Positions 35,538-47,302 of a stretch of DNA of 64,000 bases are shown piece by piece. How positions within the stretch are numbered: position 1 is the stretch's first letter; every line of letters starts with the position of its first letter. The position numbers and the translations under genes are program-made. Origin of the DNA: Angiostrongylus vasorum (lineage: Eukaryota; Nematoda; Chromadorea; Rhabditida; Metastrongylidae); NCBI GenBank assembly GCA_018806985.1, contig JADANN010000438.1, positions 1,441,501-1,505,500 on the forward strand, given 5' to 3'. The notes beneath the pieces were generated by a model that was not told the DNA's origin, ran no database searches, and saw only the letters and a program-made list of their open reading frames with translations.

Positions 35538-35830
35538 GGGGCGCACGTGGAGCAGTGGTTGGAGGCGCCACTGCAACACACACGTGGAATCGATCCTCGC
35601 GCCCATGACCCACCAAGCCTTCCGTCCCTCTGGGGTCGACAATTTGGTACCAGACTTGTCTGGGAGGATAGCAGCAGTGGCTGGATACATCAGTAGGTCA
35701 CCGCGATACATTGTAAAGGCCAGATATGCATTCAGTCACCTCTAACGATACTTAATGAAGTCGAATGCATAGCGCATCCCTCACGGATTGATCAACACCG
35801 AGAGCTTTATCTTTTATCCTTTTATCCTTG
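35538..35830 (+). mobile_element. SINE-A copy, near full length
   Basis: Head GCGCACGTGGAGCAGTGG, B-box-like GGAATCGATCC, and tail AGAGCTTTATCTTTTATCC followed by a second TTTTATCC unit. Confidence 0.88.
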
Positions 35831-35831
35831 T

Positions 35832-36425
35832 TTTACACAATAACATAAAAAGAACAACCGTATTCGCTAACTTGCTATCAACGTGGTGACGTCTCGTAAA
35901 TAATGACAATTATTATTTTCGTTTACGGTTTTTAGCTTACAGAGTTTCATTCCATCCAAGAATTGAGTTCATAAAAATCGCTGTTCAGTGCTCTACACCT
36001 GTCAGGTGTATTTGCAGCTACTTTTTTCAAATGGTTTTACTACTTGACAGCGAAGCATCCATTCGTCTTTATCAGCGAAAAAAGTTCACTAGTGTGTATT
36101 GCTAGCTCAGGAAACACTTGAAGATCATAATCTCTACAGTTTGGGGTCTTCACGATAAAAACCTGATTGCCATATTGATGAGCGTTCTAGTATAAGGTTG
36201 GAATTGTGTGGAACGCCAACTTAGTTTGACTCTGTGGATGTTTCTTCACAGTTGTGTGAAACGAAATGTTTTTTTATAGATTGTACACTCATCTTTTTTT
36301 TTGACCGTTTCTACGGCTTACCTATATAGTGTTCACATTTCTGAGGTGTACCTTAGAATCAGATGAACTACAATCGCATGTTTTACCGGCCGTCCCTTTG
36401 CTCACTGAGTGACCTGAGTGGATAC
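35832..36425. other. Unassigned sequence
   Basis: AT-rich, nothing recognised. Confidence 0.4.
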
Positions 36426-36429
36426 CGTA

Positions 36430-36890
36430 TAGGTAAGCCAGTTCCTTTTCCATTTCTTCCAGTCATTTGCAAGAGTAGCCCAGTGAGTTCTGCTCGCTCT
36501 ATGGACTTGTTGAGCTTCATATCTTCCTTCTGAAGATGTGGACTCTGACCATCGAGGCAGTAGCCTTCTTGCTGTTGGTTTAAAGTAGCGAAGAATCGAG
36601 TACCTAACGGTTGTTGTCCATCGTTTGTCGCTCGTGCGTATTTTGTGTCCAGTTCACCCTATCTTCGACAATTTGACGTGTGTTAAGGCGCCTCTGATTT
36701 TAGATCGTTGAAGGAGTTCGGAGCTTCCGAATCCCTCTCACTTTCCTAATACAGCATGCTCTCAGAATCGTCCTCTCGACTGTGTGGTCGATAGCGCTGA
36801 GTGATGATCTTTCACTCAGCTTGTGCAGTAAACAGGTTTCCGAAGCGTACAACCACGCCAAGAACCACAGTACGATGAACAATAACGTGG
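36430..36890 (-). pseudogene. RTE-like LINE 3' fragment (second lineage)
   Basis: Minus-strand frames give FLAWLYASETCLLHKLSE (near 36840), SAIDHTVERTIL, a WTT..VRYSILR block, and HRASRTHWATLANDWKKWKR (near 36440-36500). These match the RT-thumb-to-C-terminus region of the LINE whose other copy is at 42890-43170. Frameshifts and stops are present. Confidence 0.7.
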
Positions 36891-36899
36891 TTAGTTTGA

Positions 36900-37060
36900 A
36901 CTAAACAATAGTTCTCCAACCTCCAGCTAGATGACATCATTATTTTCGCCGAAGGCAACTGATGCGGAAAGGTGACAGCTTGGATCTTAGCAAAACATCG
37001 AAAATATTGCAAGAGATCCAAAGAAGGCTAGAGATAGAGTTTGGTGTAAAAGTGAGACTA
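36900..37060 (+). pseudogene. Inverted LINE reverse-transcriptase fragment
   Basis: On the plus strand FSNLQLDDIIIFAEG (36912-36956) matches the SNLRFADDIVLF catalytic block of RTE-type RT, with Phe-Ala replaced by Gln-Leu. After a frameshift SKTSKILQEIQRRLEIEFGV follows. It lies beside, and opposite in strand to, the LINE fragment 36430-36890. Confidence 0.55.
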
Positions 37061-37399
37061 TTCTGTGGGATAGACATCATCAGATACATAATAAGAATTA
37101 AGAAGAACTAAAGAAAGAAGAATTAATAAGAATAAGAATAATAAGAAATGTAAATCAATTCCAAAAACTCTTCTATGACTCATTTGAGTGCAGTTTCGGC
37201 AAACCGGAACAGAAATGCGTGAACGTGATAACCAGCGATGCACAACCCTACTTTAGCTACTTTGCCAACGTTGACCATGAAAATGTTCCGTTAGTAAACT
37301 TTTTTACGCTTTCTATGAATGTTTTATAGTTTTTGTCATATCTTCTTGAGATTGCGTATGTGAAACCTGGATCTACATTCGAGTTCCTATATATCTAAA

Positions 37400-37760
37400 A
37401 AATAAGGTGGTAGTGGTAGCGGTGCCAGAAGAAGTGATGCCGTTCATGACGAGCGTGGTGGTATTTCCTGATCCTGGTTCTACCCCGTCCTGGACTCACC
37501 AATCCTCCCTATCCCTCGGGGGTCGGCAAGTTGCTAGCATATTTGTCTGGGATCAACTCAATGTTTTCAATTCATGTGGAAGTCTTAGCGCAGTTATCTC
37601 AGGAGCCCAGAGAGTGTCGACTCGACCATAAGTCAACAACGCTGATAAAGAATAGTACACTCCTCAAGCAGCAACCAAACTCACGCGCAATAAGCTCGAA
37701 GACCTTTCTGAATGATGACTGAGGGCATGTGAATTGAACGTAAGAAGTCCTGGATCAGCA
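37400..37760 (+). mobile_element. Diverged A/D-type SINE remnant
   Basis: Contains the SINE-A block CCTATCCCTCGGGGGTCGGC and, further on, the D-group block CTCCTCAAGCAGCAACC with CGAAGACCTTTCTGAATG. Heavily diverged. Confidence 0.45.
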
Positions 37761-39600
37761 CATTAGATGCAAAAAACACGTCATCTAAATGAAAATGAAT
37801 CTGCTTAGGAAAATGCCACATGCTCATATTGTTATCTACAATTAATCATAACCAGTTGTCAGATTTCATAGCGCATCTGTGTGTAATCTCAAACTACACG
37901 TCGTGAAAACGAAGAACGGCTTCTTTTCACGACCAATTTAGCCTAGTGTTGCTTTAAAATATTGGGCGGTTTGAGGACACTGTAGGTGTAGAGGTTATTG
38001 TTCAAAGTGTCATTCAAAGAGTGATGCATAGTATCAATCGCTTCAAACAGGTATGTAAGAGCACTGGTACCCCTCATTCCTTCGAAAGTCTGTAATATTG
38101 AGTCATAGGAGATATCTAAGCTGAGATAAATCGAACACATCGTATGAGTCAAAGACAAACTCTTAATGCACCTTCTGTTCCAGGCGCAAGAAGGTTCCAA
38201 AACAAAGTATCACACGCGGAGTTTGAAAGACAAAAGGAATAAATAGCATTTTACCGGTCCACCTTGTGAAAGCTAACAATACTACGAGGAATACAGAAAA
38301 GGTTGAACATATACGAATTAGTCGTTTCCCTATATTATAGAAGCCAAATCCTCTAAGTGCTTCTGGAATGATCTTCGCTTTTTTGTACTTATGGCACTCA
38401 GCAGCTCTTTTCGCTCTGTGCTAACATTGCCGGAAAGTGGGTAAACTCAGTAGCGGCGAAAGCCCAGAGCAAAGCTTAAAGAGCGTTTGAAAGAGGACTT
38501 TTGAAGATCAGCTAGTACACTCAAATAGCTCCTTCAATGCGGAATGTTTAAAGATACTGTTCGTGACCTTACAATGGGAAACGTATACAGAGCGTAGCTC
38601 TTGTGACTGAATAAAAAAGGCTACAGGTGAGCCAGAGAGGAAGTGTAATGTGTCTGAGCAGGCTAACTCAAACGAGGAACCATCAGTGAAAATGAACAAA
38701 ATCACCAAATAGACAACCTGGCTACTCTTACTACTGCTGTTGGCACTCTGTCTTAATAAAAGAATGAAAACGTTCGGCGTCTATCCTTTGCGGATTCATC
38801 ATGAATTGGTCTCCATTCGTAGTATCGTAAGCGTAACTGAATGTATTTTTAGCCTATACAACGACCTGCCAAGGTCTAGCTAAGCACGAAGTGAGTGTTT
38901 TTATCCTATCAGACAAGTTTAGTACATTTTGCCCACTCGTAGGGTTGGGAGCCTGGCATATCCACGGCGAGCAAGAATTCTACGTGTAATAGGTAATCGT
39001 TGCGAAGCAGAGAAGAGAGTTGAGCATCTTATGACGCCTGATCTATTCTTTGAGAAATACGCAAGTGAGCACAGGGAAAATAGCCCTTCTGAATTGCGAA
39101 AAACATTATAATAATGTCGGTTCAGTAGAAATTACGCAGCAAAATATGTTCTTCTTTTGGAAAGTTCGCTATTCGGCAACGGGAAGAGCACTTCGACCTA
39201 TAGGAACGCCTACGTTTCCCTACCGTAACTCGTTCCGATGATCGGTAACTCGACTTCTCGTAGTGAAGCTTAGCAAAGGACGACATTACTCGGCAACATC
39301 CTGCGACCACATACTCATTATACCACTATGCCTATTAGTTGGCACGTAATTTTTCTAAAACCATAATCATTGATTACCGTAATCTAACGGGTGTTGGATA
39401 TTTTGCACAGATTTCCTTCTTTGAACGATTGTGTTTATCTCAGTTCGACTTTGAGTAATGCACTTCTAAATCTGTCTAACCACCCGAAAAACAAAATATT
39501 TTACAGATCGCAACATCTTTTTCACTCGATACTCCCGTTGTCCATGAAGTTCTTCGGGTTGAGAGTAGATTCTCGGAAGTCAACCGACCTCATGATCAAA
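37761..39600. other. Unassigned sequence
   Basis: No gene or known repeat supported. A possible worn SINE-A piece lies near 38895-38990 (TCCTATCAGACAAGTTTAGT). The frame 37943-38200 (-) has no recognisable motif. Confidence 0.35.
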
Positions 39601-39650
39601 ATTTCTGTTTATCAATAAGTTTAGACGATGGTGGCAATAAATCTTTATTG

Positions 39651-39692
39651 CGGCTGACATTTCAGCAACATCGCCGTCTTTCATCAGAACAG
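39651..39692 (-). ncRNA. Hammerhead-like motif with canonical CTGATGA box
   Basis: On the minus strand: GTTCTGATGA, variable helix II (AAGACGGCGATGTTGCT), GAAAT, GTC, AGCCGC. The CTGATGA box and GTC are canonical; GAAAT replaces GAAAC and helix I is weak. Confidence 0.45.
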
Positions 39693-39699
39693 CAGTGAA

Positions 39700-40190
39700 G
39701 CGAGTTGGCTGTCCACTGTACGGTTAGCTATTTCCCAGTTTTCTGATTATTGGCGAAGTTCTCATAGCGCATGGCAGAGTTAAGCTGAAACACCGAATAA
39801 ATATTAAAGGAGCCGATCAAATATTAACAACTTAAAAACTGCAGAGCAAAGAAAAAAACCAGTAGGCAGATTTTCGTTTGCCATCGGTGGGGGCGATTCG
39901 TCCGCTTCCATTCATCCCACGGAACTCACTTCTATTATCCGCTCGTCGGTAGCTGTTACAATCTCAATCTCGTTTGGATTTCTTCCTAATGATAAGATAT
40001 GAAATGACTACTTCTTAGTACTACTGTGTTGCCATGACTTTTACTGATTTTTCTAAGAATAACTCTTTTTTTCGAGGGTTTCCATCAACTGTTACGAACA
40101 AAGATTTCGATTCGTCTCAATATTCGTACACTCTTTTTAATACAATGAAAATAGAGCTTCGAGATTAATAAATACGTTACTTTATGTTTA
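39700..40190. other. Unassigned sequence
   Basis: Probably PLE-related next to the ribozyme-like motif, but no coding match was found. Confidence 0.3.
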
Positions 40191-40204
40191 GTTTAATGTA
40201 TTTG

Positions 40205-40495
40205 TGGGACAGAAGCTGAGGTGTACATAGCGCATTAATTAGAGTCGTCTTTGCAATGCACGTAGGCTTGTTGGTTCGACACCGCGCGACTCGCGCTAAC
40301 CTAACCCTCTGTTCTAGGAGGCTGGGAAAATTGGCAAAGGACTTGTCAGAGTCTAAAAACACTAGGTCCAGTGGGTAGCTATAAATACTTGTAAAGGCAC
40401 GATATTCATTCAGTCAACTCTACATTGCTTAATAGAATCGATGGCTCATTGCCCTTCCCTAAGGGAATTAGTCAACATCGTACGCTTTATGTAGC
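40205..40495 (+). mobile_element. Diverged SINE-A copy
   Basis: B-box-like GGTTCGACACC, then GACTTGTCAGAGTCTAAAAA and AGTCAACATCGTACGCTTTA at the tail. Confidence 0.65.
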
Positions 40496-40499
40496 CTAT

Positions 40500-41850
40500 G
40501 AGAAAAAAAGGAAGGAAAACCTGGTCGATACCCATTTTTTAAATGATCTTCTCTTTCCGCTATGTAATCTGATGCTCTTTTATTAAGACAGCCTCACATC
40601 GACTATTCTCAGGAATACTTTTTTCCACCTTATGCAAATGTCTACTCTTAGGCATAAATCAGCGAGGGGAATGAGGAAGTTTGCGAGAGCAGTCTTCCGC
40701 CAGCTGATCTATGGTTTTGAGAGGATTTGGAAACGGTGGCCGACGAATGTTTTCGGTAAAGATGCTGGACGTGTGCCAAACACCGCCTTCTCCAGAAGCA
40801 TATAAATAGCCTGGTGAATTACTATCCTGGTTCCCCATTGCCGAGGTCCGTCGACTATCCAGGCTCGTCCCCCTGTCCTCATTTGTCCCGCTATTGATCT
40901 AGTGTGTCACCTGTGTAGATAATCTAATTAATAACTCATACTGTATTGGTTATTATTGCATATTAGCTTCACTCTATCGTTATTACAGCACGGTCGCGAA
41001 TTGTACATTAATTTCATTTCATCATTATTGATAACTTCGCATTATTGCTACAACACCACGCTTCCCCTCAGCCTAGTTTATCCTCATCGTCATCCTAATC
41101 CTCATCCTCGTGTCAGTTTTCATTACTTATCAATGTTGTGAGTAGCGGCGGCTATCCTCAAATGCGTTCTGTCTGCAACGCCATCGATGGCATGCAGCAT
41201 TCCTCCCACACTGTATGCCAGGCGTACAAGGCTGGTGACCGGTCAACTTATGCTATGTATGTTATGCCGCTATAGTCGGCTTTCAGTTCTCAGTTGCATT
41301 ATTTATGGCCCAAGTTATCTCTTAGGTAATGGTGGCACCTATCGATGCGCAAACTTCACGCTACAGACATATCGTTATCCAAGACCAGCCGCCAGACCGT
41401 GTTCCTCAGATGTCTCATCTCGTTTGTAGTCAGTTCCACCATCGATGTAACTTGTTATCCTCACTGATTAATGTCAAAGTGCACCTAGCCGCTGTAGATG
41501 TGATCTCTAGCTTAGCCTAATGCACGGCTCGTCTGCATCTCACTGTGTTCTTCTAACCCTCGGCATCTTGGCCAATGTACACGCCAGTGTGGGCGTCATC
41601 ATCCACACCCACCTAGTCGTTATTGTTATCAAGTTGCTATTATCATTGTATTAATGTTATAATAGTATCCTAAACTGTTGTGGCTTTATTAGCTTCACTT
41701 CATTAGTAGTTATAGCGCCTCATAATCTTGGACTTGCCTTGCTGTTATGCCAGTGTTTTCCTATAGTTAATCTGGTTGTATTGGTGTTGCATTTATGTAT
41801 ATAAACGGTTTAGTTGCCCAAGTCTGAGATATTGCTCTGTGACAACTACG
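40500..41850. other. Unassigned sequence
   Basis: Contains a TATAAATA at about 40801 beside repeated CTATCC(T/A)GG words, which could be an old LTR or promoter, but no supporting pair or coding region was found. Confidence 0.3.
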
Positions 41851-41959
41851 AAAAGTCCCGCGTGGCGTCTCCTCACGAAATCGAGCATTCTGCTTAAATC
41901 TGGTGGCTATTCGGTGTCGAGAACTGACTCAAAGGTCTATTTTCCACTAACAACTGCAC

Positions 41960-42135
41960 TATAGAATGACATTCAAGACGAAATGGAAATCCTCAAGCAG
42001 CAACCGAAGCCGCACGTAAAAGTTGGGAGATCTTCGTGGACAGTGGATGCGAGGAAACGAATGGAATGTGGGAAGTGCTGGGATCCGCACAGTAGACGTG
42101 GAGACGGGTCATATAAAATAAAATAAAGTAGAAAA
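41960..42135 (+). mobile_element. D-group retroelement tail (RTE-like 3' end)
   Basis: GACATTCAAGACGAAATGG, CCTCAAGCAGCAACCGAAG, then GTGCTGGGATCCGCACAG and GACGGGTCATATAAAATAAA. The GCTGGGATCCGCACAG block matches the RTE 3' end at 28885. Confidence 0.65.
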
Positions 42136-42139
42136 ATTC

Positions 42140-42885
42140 ATGAAAAACCTTCGTTAAAATTTTGACCGTCGTACATACACTGTTGGTGTTAACAGACAAC
42201 ATATTTTAGTTTAGTAAATTTATAACACAGCTCTTGCCTTTTTGACATTTTCAGAACATCTTTTTCATGATTTCAAAACCAGTTCTAACTTACTAACCGA
42301 GATATAAAAAACCTCGGATAAAATAGGTCGTGCTAATATAGTGTCACGGAAAAAATGCGTATTGATTGAATCGTGAATGCTTCCTTGTTTGTCTTCACCT
42401 GTTAACTTTGCTCAATATTAAAAGTAAAACTATAAGGATCACAAACAAAGTAAACTTTTCTTTGTTATCAAAGCTAACCAACTTTTCCTACCGATTAGCG
42501 TAACTGCTTTTAAGCACCCAGAAAAAAATTTTTTATGCGATACTTGCGACGAGAAGTGAAATCAATATATATAAAAGCAAGATGCACTAGGAAAGTTTTT
42601 TTTGGTTATCGATCAATAAACACGTACATCTTGCAGGATTATTGATTTCCTCGTGGTATTTTGTTTTTATTGATCAGCCATAGATCCATCACTGTTGGAC
42701 AGCTATGATCTGCACGAAACCAACGACAGCCTGAATAGAGCTGAGTAGCTGAGTATAGTTCCCATCGAAACTAGAGCATTTTTGTAATCTTTGTATGATT
42801 ATATTTATTCTGGTCTGCTTTAATTTGCCATGAAAAGGAATATTTTTTTTGTCATTTCTGTCTATGTCACTTACTTCAGGATCTG
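42140..42885. other. Unassigned AT-rich sequence
   Basis: Nothing recognised. A weak inverted pair (AGCAAGATGCAC near 42580, GTACATCTTGCA near 42627) flanks a T-rich stretch. Confidence 0.35.
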
Positions 42886-42889
42886 TTTA

Positions 42890-43170
42890 CCTCCAATAAA
42901 TCACCTGTATCCTGTCCCGTTGATCGTCGAGTGGCTTGAGCGCGCGCCAGCAAATCTTCCATTTCTCGCTGTCGCGTGCAAGAGTAGCCCAGTGCGTTCT
43001 GCTCGCTCTAGGGACTCGTTGAGCATCATACCTTTCTTCTAGGCCTTTCGTGAAAACTGACCATCGGGGCGGTGGTCTTCCTGCAGTATGTTTGAAATCC
43101 CGAGGAATCAAGTCACTAACGGCTCTTCTGTGTAGGTTGTCGTCCGTACTCATTACTATGCAATAAATAT
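42890..43170 (-). pseudogene. RTE-like LINE C-terminal fragment
   Basis: The minus strand encodes RRAVSDLIPRDFKHTAGRPP, PRWSVFTKGLEERYDAQR, VPRASRTHWATLARDSEKWK and ICWRALKPLDDQRDR, the C-terminal end of a nematode RTE-like LINE distinct from the copy at 26640-28938. Open over about 100 codons, but 5'-truncated and with no RT domain, so inactive. Confidence 0.75.
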
Positions 43171-43177
43171 AACATCT

Positions 43178-43492
43178 ATGATGCTGAGATATTTGCAAAA
43201 CTCCGGACCGCAGGTGTGGGGGAACGAACGCGCTATTACCCTTTCCCGGATCCAGTCCCGTTAACGGGGGGATTGCTAATGGCGTTGATCGATAGAATTA
43301 GCTGAGAGACAGCCGAAACGAATGACCCGCATGGTGTGGTGGTGAAGGCGTTAGCCCCCTGGAAGGGTAATAGTGCGTTCGTTCCCCACCACAGACACCT
43401 GCGGTGCGGAGTTTTGCAAACATCCTAGCATCATAGAAGTTATATTTCGCAATATACCCTGCCATTAAAACAAATAGGCAGTAAATAAAAAG
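43178..43492. mobile_element. SINE-B copies, reverse piece then forward copy
   Basis: A reverse piece at 43178-43250 (TGATGCTGAGATATTTGCAA) is followed by a forward copy from the leader (GTTAACGGGGGGATTGC) to the tail AGGCAGTAAATAAAAAG. Confidence 0.8.
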
Positions 43493-43499
43493 GCTAAGA

Positions 43500-44720
43500 T
43501 TACATAATAAATAATGTTCCTTATCACAATTAATAAATGCTTTACCAATTATCATTGTTTTTGCTAAACTTATTTTGCTCCTTTTCTTATTCGTTCTCTA
43601 CGGTTCCATTACCCTTGAAACACCAGCTAAAAGTGGAGGTTACCTTCATTCTGCTGCACATCTATTTATTTATTCAGTCCTTTAAGAAACGACTGTCTTT
43701 TTCTGTGTGTGACTTTTTTGATCTGTACGTCTTCATTTACAAAAAAAAGGGTTGATGGAGATCTTTTACAATAAGTGTAGCCAGAGAGAGGAACAGACAC
43801 TAGGGAAAAAAAGGTTTCGAAATGTCTTGGTTTAACTTCATATAGGTCGTAAAAGTTCAATTCCTTATAGCGAAATTATTCAGATTTCGAACGAAACAAC
43901 GTGAAACAAGGCTCACCAGGTTGTAGCTTGGAGCGTCGTATTCTTCACGATACTGCCCTATCGGTGCTTAAATGAGTTCATCGATCGTCATTTTCGTTGT
44001 GGTGTTGTTGTTTTCGTGTAGGCGTCGCTCGCTATCGCTCGGGTGGCAGCGCATTCATAGTGTGTCCATGTCGCCCGCTGTCGCCCACTGTCGCGCCGCT
44101 CGCTGTTGCGTCACCGCTGTCATCACGTCGCAGCTTGTCGTCGCCTGTTGTCGCCGATCATCGCGCGTCATGCATATTGAGTGTTGTTTATCGTGTTGCG
44201 AGCAAGCGGCCGGCCATGTTTTCAGTGTTTTCATGTCTGCGATCGTTTTCAGGACACGAGAAGAAACAGCGAGCCGTCGCGCTCGTCGCTAGTCGACACT
44301 CCACGCCTTTCGTTCTTCGTTTCATTTGTCGCAAGATCACTTCCAGTTTTTGTTCTGTTGATATTTGACACTGTAAAGTTTACAGCAACTAGTGCTGTTC
44401 AGTATCTTTTTAGAGTGTTCATCACGCTTTGCGTATGCTGAATTGTCCAAAAATGTTGATTATTCATGTTGTGATTGATTAAAAAGTCGTTTTTACAAAA
44501 AGTTTCCTTCTTCAACTCATATGCTATTTCTATTCGCTTCCTTCTTTTTGTTTGTTTTTTTGGTCTTTCTATAGCCTCCGGGGTTTTCGGCAACATCTGA
44601 AACGCCCGTTGTTTTGTTTTTACATCGATTGTTTTCTTCCCATGCAATTTGCAACTCGAAGCAAAGCGCTATGGGTTATTCATCATGAGGACTTCTGTGC
44701 TTCTATAAGTAAAGAGGTGA
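43500..44720. other. Unassigned; includes a TCGC-rich island
   Basis: No gene supported. 43990-44290 is markedly richer in G+C than its surroundings, with many GTCGC/TCGCT words, and encodes only low-complexity Arg/Ser/Cys frames. Confidence 0.35.
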
Positions 44721-44737
44721 TTTTATGAATATAACAT

Positions 44738-45025
44738 GTAGAGCGATGGTTAATGGTGTTTTTATAATGTATACGCGGTCACTGGTTCGATCCCGCCCTC
44801 CCACGCAACCAAGCCCCCATCCTTCGGTGTCCGCAAATTTGTACCTGAAATTATCTAGAAGGATTAAAAAGACTGATTTAATACATCGGCAGACCACCAG
44901 AAGTCATTGCGTGGGCCAAATTTGCATTTAGTCACCTCTACGGAACTATGAATGGAATTCAATTCATGACGGATCCTTCAAGGATCGATCAACACTAAAC
45001 GGTTTATCCCTTACCCTTTACACTC
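44738..45025 (+). mobile_element. Diverged SINE-A copy
   Basis: B-box GGTTCGATCCC at about 44783-44793, CATCGGCAGACCACCAG, and the tail GATCGATCAACACTAAACGG with TTATCC. Confidence 0.75.
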
Positions 45026-45215
45026 TAATGGATTATTTTTTACGTCTCCCTTTTTTGTTATATTTACTTATACTTTCGCGATTTTATACTTTTACGTTGT
45101 CGTTATGAATTCTTTTATTTCTGTTTTCGTTTAAAACTTTTCCAAATGTATTCTATTCTGCTCATCCTACTAGATGCTTTACTTGCTCCAGTAATCGATA
45201 CTGTTTCTATTTAAC

Positions 45216-45330
45216 TTGAATGATGCTGAGGTATTTGCAAAACTCCGGGCCGTAGGTGTCTGCGTCTGCGGTGGGGAACGAACGCGCTATTACCCTTTCC
45301 GAGGGCTAACATGTTCACCATTCTTATTTA
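45216..45330 (-). mobile_element. SINE-B fragment
   Basis: Reverse piece: GATGCTGAGGTATTTGCAAA, GGGAACGAACGCGCTATTAC. Confidence 0.75.
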
Positions 45331-45334
45331 TTAT

Positions 45335-46470
45335 GCAAACTTTCAAAAAACGGAAGTTGCCGTGGCATCATTTCAGAAAAAGTGTACGGTATCAAAATGT
45401 CGGCTTCGATGAATTTTTATGAGAGGAGGAAAATCATTATCATTTTATTTCACATTCACAAATGGTGGCTTCGTTTTACAGCGAACAGGCACTATAAGGA
45501 ATAAGCTCTTATCTTACCGTATGCGGAATTTGTGAGGTCGTTAAGTTGCATAAGCACATTTTAAAGGAATTTCACAGCGTTCCAAGCCATAACATCTTCA
45601 TGACAAGTACATAACGCTTGGATTCTACAATTTCGGTAACAGGTGTGTGGAAAACTCGTCCATTAGGTTTGATTGACATAAACTCTCTATTAATGACGGG
45701 ATTAATTTTTTATGATCTCCATTCGTCAACATCGTTGTTTTGTTCCTAGTGAAGCGTGACAGATTAAAACTCCCGATGAAGGCAACTCTTAGCTTACAAC
45801 CTATGGTTATAGATTTAACCAAGTATTACTTCAATAAGTCTGTAGTTACAACTCAATGCTAGACTACTGTATTGGTGTTGGTAGCAATGTCCCATTTATG
45901 ATTTTAGTTGAGCTTCATCGCTGTTGAGAGAATTATCAGTGCTACAGCGCTTATTTATCAAGTATTTTATCAGCGTAGGTTACACCAAATGACACCTAAC
46001 CAGGTTTTATGTGTAACGACCGTCTTCGGGGTTGTTTACGAAAATCCATTGTAGGTATCGTCATTTGATCGTTTACTATTTGCATAGTTACGAAAGTTTA
46101 CAAACAAACCGGTTTCTCGATTTTTATCGGTCACTTATTGATCGGTTTTCGGTTTTCTGGAATGCTGCCTTAGAATTACGGAACATTCACAAATCCTCGA
46201 CGAAATACTTTATTTCGACAGTGATATTTTTTTAATTTTTGTCTAGATTGGTAACGTCGACAATTGCCATTTAGAAAACGAATTATTTGATTGTTCTTTG
46301 AATCTGTTTATCCACGATGTTTCGATTCGGTTCGTTCGACGATCGTCAAACACTTCACACCTTCACTCAGACCTTGACGACTGGCGCACTACCAGACGAC
46401 AACACTTAGGTAGTGCCGTTCTTCTCTTTCTCGTGGCAGTGTTATTGTACCCTTCACTCCTCACTTTTCG
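45335..46470. other. Unassigned sequence upstream of a candidate gene
   Basis: No coding or repeat match. It would hold the promoter of the candidate gene starting at 46474; no clear TATA or trans-splice acceptor was identified. Confidence 0.35.
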
Positions 46471-46473
46471 TAA

Positions 46474-47302
46474 ATGAACCCTCCAAAAATCGTCGTTAGA
46501 ACCCCCAGGAGTGCTCCACCCCGCCCTCCAGGAAGTAAACAGCAGTTGCTCATCGATCAAGTCAGGATTGAGAGAATTTCGAAGCTCTTCTCGGTAGATT
46601 GCTTGTTATCGAGCAAGTCGATCATCATTTCAGCTTCCCTAGTACTTTTTTGTAACATTCCTTCCTATTTTTTTCGCTCTTCCAGAAATCGCAGTCATTT
46701 TTCAGTATATCAAAAGAATTTTGGTTTTCGTGAAGTTTTATACAGGTCATAAGAAATAAATGAGTCAATCATTGTTTTGGAGATAAGAATTCTCCATGAT
46801 TCTCTTTTTCCTTCAGTCACTTTTTTTGTTGAATCTTTTTGGTTTTTCCGCTTTTATTCCTGTTACTTTCTATCCCTCATTAAGTAATTTTATAAAACCT
46901 AATCTGTTTGTCTCTGAGGAAAGTATGATTAAAAAGAGGGAGAAAAGGCTGATTATGTCGTATCACTTACGATGTGAACAGTTTATCTTGGCGAAGAATT
47001 ACGTTGATCCCAGCACGATTTCCTTGAATCGGTACTTGATTGGGCTAGATTTTTTTCTTCGCTGTAGTTTCACTATAGCCAGCTATGACGAAGGCCCACA
47101 GGAAGTCTTTGTCGGAATTGGTCGTCTTGTGGCGATGGATGAGATTTCTTCGTGGACGGCATTGACTTCTAACATTGATTTAGCCTTTGTTAGGCTTCTA
47201 AATGACAATGTTATGCTCGCTCTTAGATTAAACGACCTACCTGAAGAGAATGAACTCTCCATTGCACTAATAGCTCATTTGAGTTCGGTTATATTTGCAT
47301 AA
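46474..47302 (+). CDS. Hypothetical protein, possible two-exon gene
   Basis: Exon 1 (46474-46593) begins MNPPKIVVRTPRSAPPRPPG, a Pro/Arg-rich N-terminus, and ends RIERISKLFS at a GT donor (TCG|GTAGAT), phase 0. A long open frame follows to TAA at 47300-47302, containing KKREKRLIMSYHLRCEQFI, DPSTISLNRYLIGLDFFLR and EVFVGIGRLVAMDEISSWTA. Two phase-0 acceptors are possible: TTTTCCTTCAG ending at 46816, or TCTCTGAG ending at 46917. The second removes a very hydrophobic stretch and joins KLFS to ESMIKKREKR. Alternatively exon 2 is a single-exon ORF from 46796 whose first 25 residues would resemble a signal peptide. I recognise no family. The amino-acid mix (balanced, few stops in one frame) argues for real coding. 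Confidence 0.45.

Noticed and set aside
43972..44368. Arg/Ser/Cys-rich frames of 86-123 codons
   Set aside because: Low-complexity translation of the TCGC-rich island in all three frames; no motif or splice signals.
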